This document shows positions 17,453-26,725 of a stretch of DNA of 29,890 nucleotides, in pieces. The translations under genes and the position numbers were made by a program. The stretch covers positions 1 through 29,890 of the IMG/VR virus record IMGVR_UViG_3300012928_000027; one strand, written 5' to 3'. The notes beneath the pieces are model-generated. The model was given only the letters and a program-made list of their open reading frames with translations, searched no databases and was not told the origin of the DNA. The number at the start of each line of letters is the position of its first letter. Positions within the stretch are counted from its first letter, which is position 1. Origin of the DNA: a virus.

Positions 17453-19012
17453 ATGGCTGCCATTGTCACAGATCAGTTTAGAATATTAAACGCAGGTAAT
17501 TTTGTTGATTCGGTTAGTGATCCGAATAATTCCTATTATGTTTTCTTGAGTCTTCCTAATCCAGGTATTGTTGGATTTGGTCGTTCAGATACTTGGGATT
17601 CAAATACTCCTGCGCCCGTTGATAACCTGAATTATCTGTCTCACGTAAAAGACACGATGATTTTTGGTAAAAAAATCACGAAAAAAGATATTCGTAGACT
17701 GGTTAGGAGAATAGATTGGAAAGAAGGAACTGTATATGAAATGTACAGGCACGATTATAGTGTCACCAATCCATCACCCCAAACAAACTCTGCTAGATTA
17801 TATGATGCAAATTACTATGTAATGAATAGTGATTTCAGAGTTTATATCTGTATTGAAAACGGATCATCTTCAGTGAACGTATCTGGCAATTTCTCACAAG
17901 ATGAACCAACATTCGTAGATCTAGAACCATCTAGAGCAGGTGAAAGTGGTGATGGTTATATTTGGAAGTATTTGTTCACTGTTGCTCCCAGTGATATCAT
18001 TAAGTTTGACTCTATTGAATATATTCCTGTTCCCAATGATTGGGAAGATAGTACTGATACACAAATCATTTCAATGAGAGAGAATGGTGATTCTCTTCTA
18101 AATGAAAATCAAATTAAAACTGTATACATTGAGAACCAGGGATCTGGATATAATACAACTGAAGCAGAATTAGACATTCTAGGTGATGGAACGGGTGGTA
18201 GAGTTGTTGTTGATGTAACAGGTGGAAAAATTACAGATGTTACCGTTTCATCTGGTGGAAAAAATTATTCTTATGGAAGAATTGATCTTTCTACTATCAA
18301 TTCGGGTTCAACTGGATTTGCAAATCTAATACCAATTATTCCTCCTGCTAGAGGACATGGATATAACATCTATGAAGAATTGGGTACAGATCGTGTTTTA
18401 GTATATGCTCGTTTTGATGATTCTACTAGAGATTTCCCACTAGACACAAGATTTGCTCAGATTGGCATTATTAAGAATCCAACTCAAGTTGGTTCTGCTA
18501 CTACAATTTTTAGTGAGAATAAATTCTCTAATCTCAAAGGTTTGAAGTTGACCTCTGTTGCAACACCAACAGATGCAATTCCAGGAAATCAAATTTTCCA
18601 AACTGTAACTGGTATTGGAACTGCAACTGGTTATATCGCATCATACGATGATGAAACACAAGTTCTGAAGTATTTCCAAGATAGATCACTTTATTTTAAT
18701 AGTGGATCATATGATCAGAAGGATTCTAAGACTGTAAATAGCGAAGCTTTAAAAATTGATTTTAGAGCATCGGGTGGTGGAACAGTTACTTCATCTAATA
18801 GTTTTAGTGGAACTATTGATGGATCATTTACTGGAATTACCACACAGGTTACCTCAGCAAAAAATGTTAATTTGGACGTTCAGTTTACCAATGGCGTTTC
18901 CTCTCCTGAGATAAATAAAGGATCGGGGGACATAATCTATTTGGATAATAGACCTCGTGTTTCGCGAAACCCACGACAAAAAGAAGATATTAAAATAGTA
19001 CTGGAATTCTAA
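17453..19012 (+). CDS. gp8: Baseplate wedge subunit gp8, enlarged
   Basis: The 519-residue protein has the gp8 pattern: N-terminal DQFRILNAGNFVDSV with SYYVFLSLPNP, a WD-x-NTPAPVDNL segment, MIFGKKITKKDIRRLVRRIDW, Y-rich VYEMYRHDYS, YVMNSDFRVYICIENG, and the typical GDGYIWKYLFTVAPSDIIKF. T4 gp8 (334 aa) is a dimer bridging gp10, gp7 and gp6 in the wedge. The excess of roughly 185 residues lies in the C-terminal half. It starts with GxGY beta repeats (IENQGSGYNTTEAEL near 225, VSSGGKNYSYGRIDL near 265) that also occur in the giant gene and the DUF4815 protein, and includes a TGIGTATGYI motif near 388. The late promoter at 17427 precedes it. No clear Shine-Dalgarno is visible before the ATG. 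Confidence 0.9.
   Translation: MAAIVTDQFRILNAGNFVDSVSDPNNSYYVFLSLPNPGIVGFGRSDTWDSNTPAPVDNLNYLSHVKDTMIFGKKITKKDIRRLVRRIDWKEGTVYEMYRHDYSVTNPSPQTNSARLYDANYYVMNSDFRVYICIENGSSSVNVSGNFSQDEPTFVDLEPSRAGESGDGYIWKYLFTVAPSDIIKFDSIEYIPVPNDWEDSTDTQIISMRENGDSLLNENQIKTVYIENQGSGYNTTEAELDILGDGTGGRVVVDVTGGKITDVTVSSGGKNYSYGRIDLSTINSGSTGFANLIPIIPPARGHGYNIYEELGTDRVLVYARFDDSTRDFPLDTRFAQIGIIKNPTQVGSATTIFSENKFSNLKGLKLTSVATPTDAIPGNQIFQTVTGIGTATGYIASYDDETQVLKYFQDRSLYFNSGSYDQKDSKTVNSEALKIDFRASGGGTVTSSNSFSGTIDGSFTGITTQVTSAKNVNLDVQFTNGVSSPEINKGSGDIIYLDNRPRVSRNPRQKEDIKIVLEF
18910..18917 (+). promoter_or_regulatory. Possible internal late promoter GATAAATA
   Basis: GATAAATA within the gp8 coding region, 99 bases upstream of the 2357-aa gene, fits the NATAAATA pattern but not the perfect TATAAATA. 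Its distance from the next ATG parallels the internal site 104 bases before the giant gp7-like gene. Weak evidence. Confidence 0.3.
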
Positions 19013-19016
19013 AAAG

Positions 19017-22000
19017 ATGACACAAAAAACCAATCTTAATGTCACACCATATTATGACGATTTTGATGAAAAAAATAATTACTATAGAGTATTATTCAGA
19101 CCAGGTTTTCCTGTTCAGTCTAGAGAATTAACTACTCTACAGTCTATTTTACAAAATCAGATTAAATCCTTTGGAAGTCACATTTTTAAGGATGGTTCTG
19201 TTGTAGTTCCAGGAAACGTAAGTTATAATGATTCTTATCATGCAGTAAAAATCAACCCAACACACGTTGGATTGAGTGTAGGATTATATCTAAAAGAATT
19301 AGTAGGAAAGAAGATAAAAGGACAAACATCGCAGTTGAGTGCGGTTGTTCAGAGTGTCATCACAAACGATGAATCTGAAACGGGTGACTATACTTTATAT
19401 GTTAAGTATACAACTGCAGATTCGGATTTTGCAATCACATCATTTAGAGATGGCGAAACTCTATTCCTAGAAGAAAACTTAATATATGGAAACACCACCA
19501 TCAGTACTGGTGACACATTTGCAACACTGATTGCATCAGATGCAACTTCTGTTGCTTCAGCTGTTTCTATTGAGCAGGGAATTTATTTCATTAGAGGACA
19601 TTTTATACTTGTAGAACCTGGAACTCTCATATTAGATCAATATACAAATACACCATCATATAGAATTGGTCTGTCTGTTACAGAATCCCTGATTGATGCA
19701 CAGGAAGATAATAGTTTATACGATAATGCCAGAGGATTTTCAAACTATGCTGCACCAGGTGCAGATAGATTAAAGATTACTGCAGAGTTATCTAAAAAAA
19801 GAATTACTGACGTTGATGATAAGAACTTTGTAGAAATTTTAAGAGTAACTGATGGTCTAGTTAAAAAGATTCAAGATAGCAGTGATTATTCACTAATAAA
19901 GGAATATATTGCAAAGAGAACTTATGAAGAGTCTGGTGATTATGCAGTAGATCCATTTAGAATTGAAATTGATGATTCATTAAATGATAGATTGAATAGT
20001 GACGGTGTATTTTTCGCTTCTCAAAGAACCGAGCAAGGAAATACTCCATCTGAAGATTTATTAGCACTTAAAGTTTCTCCTGGTAAAGCATATGTAAGAG
20101 GTTTTGATATTGAGAAAACTTCTACAACTATTATTGATGTAGAAAAACCCAGAGATGTTAGAGAAATTAAAAATACATCAGTTCCCTTTGAGATGGGCAA
20201 CAAACTCGTTGTCAACAATGTTGAAGGAACTCCTTTTGTTGGATTAGATAATAATTTCACAATAGATCTTCACTCTAGAAGAAGACCTATAGGTGCTGGT
20301 GCGACAATTGGTCAAGCAAGAGTATATTCTTATGGCGTAAGTGATGCTCCATATCAAAATAATTCTACTGAATTTGATCTATATCTTTTCGATGTACAAA
20401 CTTATACAGTCCTAACTCTTAACAATGGAACAACCCTTCAAGAGGTTCCTTTAGGGTCATATGTAAAGGGATTGAGTAGCGGAGCATCTGGATATGTTGT
20501 AGAGCATGCAGGAACCCAATACAAACTCAATCAAACTTCTGGATCTTTTATTCAAGATGAAGAAGTTTCATTAAATGCAGACCCATCATTAACAAGATCC
20601 ATTCAGACTATTAAAGTATATGGTGCAAGTGATGTTAAATCTGTTTTCCAATCATTTAATTCGATTCCAGGATTAACCACATCCTTTATTGCAGATGCAA
20701 AATTAAACTTACAAGTTCCTTCTGGATTTAAAGCAACTGATACTCTCAATATTGATTCAGTATCTGGAGTTGCAACATGTACTGGTAGAACTTTTGCTGG
20801 TATTAAAACAGATACTATTATTTCATATCAAGTTCCTGGAAATACAAATCCATCTTTCAATAGAGTTTCATCCGTTGCAACAGATGGACTTACGATCAAC
20901 TTAGATGCTACTACTACAGTAACTGATGTTAATAATTCTTCTGTTACAACTGGAGCATTCACATTTAATGTTGCAACACCTCAAATCACAAATGGTGATA
21001 AAGCACAATTATATGCACCATTAAATTCTAAAAATATTTCTGATGTTTCTCTTTCTGGATCTAATCTAACTATAGTTAGACAAGTTACTGGACAAACAAC
21101 ATCAGCAACAGGAACTTTATCTATTACTCTTGCAGACACCGGAGTTTCCGATGCTGTGTTTGAACCGTTCGACGCAGAGAGATATACTGTTGTTTATGAG
21201 GCAGATGGTGATATTGATCCCCTAACTTCTGATAAGTTTGCGTTAGATGGAACTGGAACTTCAATTAATCTTGCTGGTTTGGAGGCAGGTGCGAATGTTA
21301 CTGTTAATGTAACTCTCAAGAAGAGTGATATTAGAACTAAGCAAAAGGTATATACAAGAAGCCAAAAAACCGATGTCTTTAGAAGTGTAGGCGCGGGAAC
21401 AACATTAACATCAGGTTTAGGGTATTCTGTTAGATTTGGTTTGAGAGTTGAAGATGAAATTATCTCACTCAATACTCCAGATGTTAATGATATTGTAGCA
21501 ATTTACGAATCTGTTGATCAGAACTCTGTTGTTTTAGATAGTTTAACATTCTCATCTGGATTAAATCTCAACACAGAATCAATCTTAGGTGAAAAAATTA
21601 TTGGTCAACAAAGTGGAGCAGTTGCACAAATTGTCACTAGATCATCATCCACTGTTGTTGAATTTGTATATTTGAATTCTAGTAAGTTTGTTACTGGTGA
21701 AACAATTAAGTTTGAAGAATCTGGAATATCTGGATCTCCAACACTAGTGACTAGAGGTTCATATATTGATAGAACTAATCAATACGATCTTGATAATGGA
21801 CAAAGAGATCAATTCTATGATTATTCTAGAATAATAAGAAAGACTACTTCATTACCATCGAATAGACTTTTGGTCATTTATAATAAGTATACTGTTCCTA
21901 GTAATGATTCTGGACACGTATATACTGTTAATAGTTATGCCCAAGAAAGATATAATGATGGTATTGCAACCCTTTCTTCTGGAGTAAGGGCATCTGATGT

Positions 22001-25000
22001 TATTGATATCAGACCTAGAGTTACTGATTTTGATGCCACTGGTGGAGTTCCAACAAACTCTCCCTTTGCCTTTGCATCCAGAAACTTTGGTGCTGCTGGA
22101 AACAATCCATCTTTAGTTGTTGCACCAAATGAATCGTCGATAATTGATTATGCATATTATCTACCAAGAATTGATAGATTATCATTGAATAAAAATGGCA
22201 ACCTGGTAGTCACTAAAGGTATTTCATCTTCGGATCCAAAAGCACCATCATCTATAGATGATTCTATGGATCTTGCAACTATTGAATATCCAGCATATCT
22301 ATTCGATGTAGATAATATTAAGGTATCACTCTTCGATAACAAGCGTTATACGATGAGAGATATTCGTAAGTTGGAAGATAGAATTGAACATGTAGAAGAA
22401 TTAACTACATTGAATCTTCTTGAATTAAATACAAAAGCACTGCAAATTAAAGATAGTGATGGATTTGATAGATTTAAGAGTGGTTTCTTAGTAGATCCAT
22501 TTAAGAATACAAATTCTATCGATACTAAGAATTTAGATTCTAATGTGTCAATAGAAACTTCACTGACAGAAATGAATTCGGATGTTTCAATTCATACGCT
22601 AAAAGGGCAGATCTCGCCAGAATTGAATACCGATATTAACTCAGCAGACTTTTCTACAGATCTACAACTTATAGATAACAATCTCAAGAAAACTGGAGAT
22701 CTTGTTACATTAAATTATGCTCCTGTTAAGTGGACTAATATTTCACAACAATTTGCTACTAAGGAACAAACAATTAATCCATTCGGTGTACAAAACTATA
22801 ATGGTTTTGTTAAACTAACACCATCCTCTGATACTTGGGCAAAGACAATTAATACTTCAGGCAGTGTAATTGTTAGAACTCAAGGTGAGTGGCAAGACTC
22901 CTTATTAGCAAATCTTATTAGTAGTGCTAAAAAAGATAATCATTTAAGATCCAGAAATGTTCAGTTTGAAGCAAGTGGATTAAAACCATCTACAACATAT
23001 TATTCATTCTTTGGTGGTAGTTCAAATATAGATGTGGTTCCCAAACTGTTGAAAATTGCCATGGTTAGTGGTGTTTTCCAGACAGGAGAAACCGTAATTG
23101 GTTTAGTTGACGGTAAGCAGGTTTCTTCTTTCAGAGTTGCAGCAGCAAATCACAAAACTGGACTTTATAGCAATCCAAATTCTACATATCCAGAAGATCC
23201 ATATTCAACAAATCTTACACTAACAACGTATTCTTCATCATCAACCGTACTTAATATCGATACATTCTCATTAGCAGATGCATCTGATGGTAGATTCTTC
23301 GGATATGCTCCATCAGGAATGATTTTAGTTGGTAAAACTAGTTCTGCTCAAGCGACGGTTGGAGCACAAACTTTAAATACTGATTCTGTTGGTGATTTGA
23401 ATGGATGTTTCTTTATCAGAAATCCACTAGCAACTCCAACACCTCCAGCTTCATTTAAAGTTGGTTCAAAGACATTTAAACTAACATCTAGCTCCACCAA
23501 TTCAAATATCTCAAATCTTTCATTTACCGAAAATACATTCTTCTCGAATGGTGTATTTGATAGAACAGTATATTCTGAAAGTGTTTCTGTTAGAAGACCT
23601 CCAGCATCACTTCCAGTAAATGCAATTCCTGGAGATCCACTTTCACAAACATTTAGAAGTGATAGTACTGGTGGATTCTTAACAGGGGTAGGATTATACT
23701 TCTCGGCAAAAGATTCCCAAGAGAAGATGTTTGTTGAAATTAGAGAAACTGATATTGGCGGAACTCCAACAAACAAATTAGTACAAGATTATGCAAGAAT
23801 TGAAGTATCACCATCAGACGTAACAACTTCTACAAGTGGAGACACTGAGACTAGTTTGATGTTTAAGTCTCCAGTATATCTGCAACCAAACAAGCAATAT
23901 TCTCTTTGCTTGATTTCACCATCATCAGATGATTATAAGGTATATACCGCAGAGTCTACACAAGCGACTATTAAGACTCAAAATTATCCAAATGCTGATC
24001 AAATTATCTATTCGAATCAGTACACTGGTGGTAATCTTTACAAACCACAAAATGGTGCAATATCCACACCAAGTTTGTATGAAGATTTGAAATTCTGTTT
24101 CTATAAGGCAGAATTCTCATCTACATCTGGAACTGTTTATATCAACAATCCAATTATTTCAATTGGTTCTACTGATTTCAATGAACCAGACGCAAATGTA
24201 TATGAATTACAATCTAATGCTATTAGAACTTTCCCAAGAAAATTAAATGTTGGTATTAATACCACATATAATACACTCTTTGAACCTGGATCTAGAATTT
24301 ATGATGGTGACACAAATGGTGTAATTGAAAAAGTTGGTGGAAATATTGGTGGTGGTAATCTCGGAACAGATTATAATATCACCAATGCTGGAATTGGTTA
24401 CTCTAATGGATCCTTTAGTAATGTAAGTCTTTATACGATTACTGGAAATGGATCTGGTGCAACAGCAACTACTATTGGATTTGGTGCTGGAATTCTAAAT
24501 GCAGTTGCTATTGGTGCTACTGGAAATGGATATGCCGTTGGTGATGTTTTGGGAATTACCACTGCTGATGTTGGTGGAAAAGGTAGAGATGCAAGAATTA
24601 CAGTTGCCACTGTACCCAATACAGATACTCTTTATCTAACAGAAATTCAGGGTCAGACCTTTACAGAAGGAAATCAACTATCGATTGAAGAAGGTGATGG
24701 AAGCATTACTGGTCTTGGAGGAACAGTTGTTAGAGGATCCGTAACAATTCCAGAAGCAATCTATGAAGGTAACGTATTTGAAGTTACTCAATACAATCAT
24801 GGCATGCATGCTGATAATAATAAGGTTACCATTGGTGGTATAGAACCAAATACTGTAGTAACAACTCTTAGTGCTGCGATTGTTTCAACTGATACTACAG
24901 TTTCTGTTGCAAATACATCATTGTTTGTTAATTCCGAAAGAACTCCAGTTTCTACGGCTAACCCAGGTCATATCATTATTAATGAAGAAGTTATTTCTTA

Positions 25001-26090
25001 TACTGGAGTTGGTGCAGGAACGTTAACTATTGGTACTAGAGGTGTTAGTGATACCACATCGATGATTCATTCCGTTGGTGATGCAGTTCAAAAATATGAA
25101 CTCAATAATGTTTCACTAACAAGAATTAACAAATCACATGATATGCCAACGGCAGCAAATCTTTCTTCCAAGAGAGATATTGATACATATCATCTAGAAT
25201 TTGATAGACCTGCACTCAAGAATAGTGGTGATTCTTTATTGAACTTCAGTTCAGATGTAACTGCAGGTGGTGATCACATCAGAGCGTCACAAAATATTCA
25301 GTTTGATACTATTATTCCATATGTAAATTCAGTTGTTCCAGATGGAACTTCAATATCTTCCAACTTGAGAACCGTTTCTGGAACTAGTGCTGGTGGATCT
25401 GAAGCATCATTTGTTGATCAAGGATTTGAAAATATCTCATTAAATGAACCAAATGTTCTTTCGACTCCAAGAATGGTTTGTTCTCGCGTTAATGAAACTA
25501 CTAAATTAACATCACTACCTAGAAATAAATCATTAACTCTTGGTATATCGATGAATTCTAGTGATAAGAACCTTTCTCCAGTAATTGATCTATCCGAAGC
25601 ATCCTCGTTTGTTCTAATTAGAAATAGATTAAATAATCCCGTTTCTAATTATGCTGCTGATTCTAGCACCAATCAACTGGTAAATGATCCACATAGTTCA
25701 GCATATATTTCTAGGCAGGTAGATCTTGATCAACCAGCAACTTCACTAAAAGTTATTCTATCTGCATATCGTCATTCATCAAGTGATTTCAGAGTTCTTT
25801 ATAAACTAACTAGACCAGATTCTAGTGAAGTTGAGCAATCCTATGAACTATTCCCTGGTTTCAAACCAACCAAAAATTCTAAGGGTGAAATTGTTCCAAA
25901 TATTGCCAGCAATGATGGAACTGCCGATGTTTTTGTAAGACCAAGTGAAGATGGAGAGTTCTTAGAATATCAATTTACTGTTGATCAATTAGAAGAATTT
26001 ATTGGATTCCAAATTAAGATAGTTATGAGTGGTACTAATGAAGCATATTCACCCAAGTTCCACGATCTTAGAGCAATCGCATTAGCATGA
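19017..26090 (+). CDS. Large virion structural protein with DUF4815-type N-terminus, 2357 aa
   Basis: The N-terminus, NVTPYYDDFDEKNNYYRVLF followed by RPGFPVQSRELTTLQSILQ and FKDGSVVVPG, is characteristic of DUF4815 phage tail proteins. Near 1113-1170 comes another conserved segment, MRDIRKLEDRIEHVEELTTL with LLELNTKAL and GFDRFKSGFLVDPF, predicted helical. Around 1540 is DPLSQTF...GGFLTGVGLYF, a beta-sandwich-like stretch common to this family. GxGY repeats occupy about 1786-1875, an RG-hairpin module about 1985-2030, and a conserved C-terminal domain with LSAYRHSSSDFRVLYKL near 2245. It lies directly after gp8, where T4 has genes 9-12, and so probably serves as a peripheral baseplate or fibre-attachment protein (often labelled gp9 or gp10 in cyanophages). 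The exact T4 equivalent is inference. It starts four bases after gp8 and overlaps the next gene by ATGA. Confidence 0.85.
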   Translation: MTQKTNLNVTPYYDDFDEKNNYYRVLFRPGFPVQSRELTTLQSILQNQIKSFGSHIFKDGSVVVPGNVSYNDSYHAVKINPTHVGLSVGLYLKELVGKKIKGQTSQLSAVVQSVITNDESETGDYTLYVKYTTADSDFAITSFRDGETLFLEENLIYGNTTISTGDTFATLIASDATSVASAVSIEQGIYFIRGHFILVEPGTLILDQYTNTPSYRIGLSVTESLIDAQEDNSLYDNARGFSNYAAPGADRLKITAELSKKRITDVDDKNFVEILRVTDGLVKKIQDSSDYSLIKEYIAKRTYEESGDYAVDPFRIEIDDSLNDRLNSDGVFFASQRTEQGNTPSEDLLALKVSPGKAYVRGFDIEKTSTTIIDVEKPRDVREIKNTSVPFEMGNKLVVNNVEGTPFVGLDNNFTIDLHSRRRPIGAGATIGQARVYSYGVSDAPYQNNSTEFDLYLFDVQTYTVLTLNNGTTLQEVPLGSYVKGLSSGASGYVVEHAGTQYKLNQTSGSFIQDEEVSLNADPSLTRSIQTIKVYGASDVKSVFQSFNSIPGLTTSFIADAKLNLQVPSGFKATDTLNIDSVSGVATCTGRTFAGIKTDTIISYQVPGNTNPSFNRVSSVATDGLTINLDATTTVTDVNNSSVTTGAFTFNVATPQITNGDKAQLYAPLNSKNISDVSLSGSNLTIVRQVTGQTTSATGTLSITLADTGVSDAVFEPFDAERYTVVYEADGDIDPLTSDKFALDGTGTSINLAGLEAGANVTVNVTLKKSDIRTKQKVYTRSQKTDVFRSVGAGTTLTSGLGYSVRFGLRVEDEIISLNTPDVNDIVAIYESVDQNSVVLDSLTFSSGLNLNTESILGEKIIGQQSGAVAQIVTRSSSTVVEFVYLNSSKFVTGETIKFEESGISGSPTLVTRGSYIDRTNQYDLDNGQRDQFYDYSRIIRKTTSLPSNRLLVIYNKYTVPSNDSGHVYTVNSYAQERYNDGIATLSSGVRASDVIDIRPRVTDFDATGGVPTNSPFAFASRNFGAAGNNPSLVVAPNESSIIDYAYYLPRIDRLSLNKNGNLVVTKGISSSDPKAPSSIDDSMDLATIEYPAYLFDVDNIKVSLFDNKRYTMRDIRKLEDRIEHVEELTTLNLLELNTKALQIKDSDGFDRFKSGFLVDPFKNTNSIDTKNLDSNVSIETSLTEMNSDVSIHTLKGQISPELNTDINSADFSTDLQLIDNNLKKTGDLVTLNYAPVKWTNISQQFATKEQTINPFGVQNYNGFVKLTPSSDTWAKTINTSGSVIVRTQGEWQDSLLANLISSAKKDNHLRSRNVQFEASGLKPSTTYYSFFGGSSNIDVVPKLLKIAMVSGVFQTGETVIGLVDGKQVSSFRVAAANHKTGLYSNPNSTYPEDPYSTNLTLTTYSSSSTVLNIDTFSLADASDGRFFGYAPSGMILVGKTSSAQATVGAQTLNTDSVGDLNGCFFIRNPLATPTPPASFKVGSKTFKLTSSSTNSNISNLSFTENTFFSNGVFDRTVYSESVSVRRPPASLPVNAIPGDPLSQTFRSDSTGGFLTGVGLYFSAKDSQEKMFVEIRETDIGGTPTNKLVQDYARIEVSPSDVTTSTSGDTETSLMFKSPVYLQPNKQYSLCLISPSSDDYKVYTAESTQATIKTQNYPNADQIIYSNQYTGGNLYKPQNGAISTPSLYEDLKFCFYKAEFSSTSGTVYINNPIISIGSTDFNEPDANVYELQSNAIRTFPRKLNVGINTTYNTLFEPGSRIYDGDTNGVIEKVGGNIGGGNLGTDYNITNAGIGYSNGSFSNVSLYTITGNGSGATATTIGFGAGILNAVAIGATGNGYAVGDVLGITTADVGGKGRDARITVATVPNTDTLYLTEIQGQTFTEGNQLSIEEGDGSITGLGGTVVRGSVTIPEAIYEGNVFEVTQYNHGMHADNNKVTIGGIEPNTVVTTLSAAIVSTDTTVSVANTSLFVNSERTPVSTANPGHIIINEEVISYTGVGAGTLTIGTRGVSDTTSMIHSVGDAVQKYELNNVSLTRINKSHDMPTAANLSSKRDIDTYHLEFDRPALKNSGDSLLNFSSDVTAGGDHIRASQNIQFDTIIPYVNSVVPDGTSISSNLRTVSGTSAGGSEASFVDQGFENISLNEPNVLSTPRMVCSRVNETTKLTSLPRNKSLTLGISMNSSDKNLSPVIDLSEASSFVLIRNRLNNPVSNYAADSSTNQLVNDPHSSAYISRQVDLDQPATSLKVILSAYRHSSSDFRVLYKLTRPDSSEVEQSYELFPGFKPTKNSKGEIVPNIASNDGTADVFVRPSEDGEFLEYQFTVDQLEEFIGFQIKIVMSGTNEAYSPKFHDLRAIALA

Positions 26091-26287
26091 TTCCGATTGA
26101 AGGACATACCAATCTTTTCAGAGATGAAAAGTCTGGTGCGATTGTTAATGTTAATACATATGAATATAATAATTATATTAAACTAAGAAAAGAACGTCAA
26201 AATCAAAAAGATGAGATTACTGAACTAAAAAAAGACGTTCATGAACTCAAATCCCTACTTATGGAGTTAATCAATGCAAGATCATAA
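26087..26287 (+). CDS. Small coiled-coil protein, 66 aa
   Basis: The start ATG overlaps the stop of the 2357-aa gene (ATGA), implying coupled translation. The 66-residue product begins MIPIEGHTNLFRDEKSGAIV, followed by NVNTYEYNNYIKLR and then a strongly charged heptad-like helix (KDEITELKKDVHELKSLLME). I recall very similar short proteins with an N-terminal IEGH...LxRD motif and a C-terminal helix in the structural regions of other cyanomyoviruses. Their role is not established; a minor virion or assembly component is plausible because the gene shares the late transcript with baseplate genes. The strict N-terminal pattern ahead of the coiled coil suggests a small folded docking region. Confidence 0.8.
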   Translation: MIPIEGHTNLFRDEKSGAIVNVNTYEYNNYIKLRKERQNQKDEITELKKDVHELKSLLMELINARS

Positions 26288-26456
26288 CGAAATTACTTTA
26301 GACTCTTTTGCGAAAATGTTTGAGTATGAAAAGCATGCAAGGCAGATTGATGAATGTAATGATATCGATGAATTAAAGGATATGCTTAAGTCTTCACTCA
26401 AGTTATTTTTGAAGCAACAAGAGGTTGTATCTAAGCTTGGATTCGAAGGAGTATAA
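26274..26456 (+). CDS. Small helical protein, 60 aa; NblA-like shape
   Basis: The ATG at 26274 overlaps the upstream gene by 14 bases and has a good GGAG ribosome-binding site at 26263-26266 with 7-base spacing. The 60-residue product appears to be a two-helix hairpin: helix one roughly ITLDSFAKMFEYEKHARQID, a short CND turn, and helix two roughly IDELKDMLKSSLKLFLKQQE followed by VVSKLG. Size and topology resemble the phycobilisome-degradation adaptor NblA (about 55-65 aa, LSLEQEF...F helix, then an LxLLxxLYRQM-type helix), which some cyanophages carry. Alignment by eye is weak, and similar short proteins near cyanophage tail genes are usually left unannotated, so a structural or assembly role is at least as likely. 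Confidence 0.75.
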   Translation: MQDHNEITLDSFAKMFEYEKHARQIDECNDIDELKDMLKSSLKLFLKQQEVVSKLGFEGV

Positions 26457-26459
26457 ATA
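26452..26459 (+). promoter_or_regulatory. T4-type late promoter overlapping the preceding stop codon
   Basis: A perfect TATAAATA, followed by TAG, spans the last codons of the 60-aa gene: its TAA (26454-26456) is the stop. The next ATG is 35 bases downstream at 26495. It would begin a transcript for the 76-aa protein, the 774-aa appendage protein, the coiled-coil gene and gp13. Confidence 0.85.
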
Positions 26460-26494
26460 TAGTTAAGATCTGATTTCATATTGGTAATAAACTA

Positions 26495-26725
26495 ATGCCA
26501 GATATAAAAGTTAGAGTTGGCCAACAAAATTCGGTCAAAGTTGTTTCATCAATTGCTGGAGAATCCTCCGGTACTCTTTCTGGTTTAAGCGATGTTAGTG
26601 TAGCAGGTGGTGTGAGTAATGGTATGGTTCTGGTGTACAACACAACACTAGGAAAGTGGGAAGCTACCTTAGATTTAACACCAGGAAATCAACAAAATTT
26701 AGACATTAACGGAGGCTCGTTCTAA
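26495..26725 (+). CDS. Small Gly/Ser-rich tail-fibre-type protein, 76 aa
   Basis: This 76-residue protein is the first gene after the late promoter at 26452. It begins MPDIKVRVGQQNSVKVVSS, has a Gly/Ser linker, and carries the widespread tail-fibre motif LSDVSVAGGVSNGMVLVYNT plus LGKWEAT (residues 31-57). It ends with INGGSF. The LSDV...NG-x-VLVYN...GKWEA motif is typical of short beta segments in phage fibre proteins, so this is probably a small virion or appendage component that works with the adjacent 774-aa protein. That protein's C-terminus (LDGGTF) is nearly the same, and its ATG overlaps this stop (TAATG). Specific function unknown. Confidence 0.8.
   Translation: MPDIKVRVGQQNSVKVVSSIAGESSGTLSGLSDVSVAGGVSNGMVLVYNTTLGKWEATLDLTPGNQQNLDINGGSF

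Noticed and set aside
23348-23776. 142-aa minus-strand frame, and other minus-strand frames of 61-92 aa
   Set aside because: All are antisense to long structural genes, rich in Val/Pro/Ser as expected from reverse reading of such codons; no promoter or Shine-Dalgarno on that strand.
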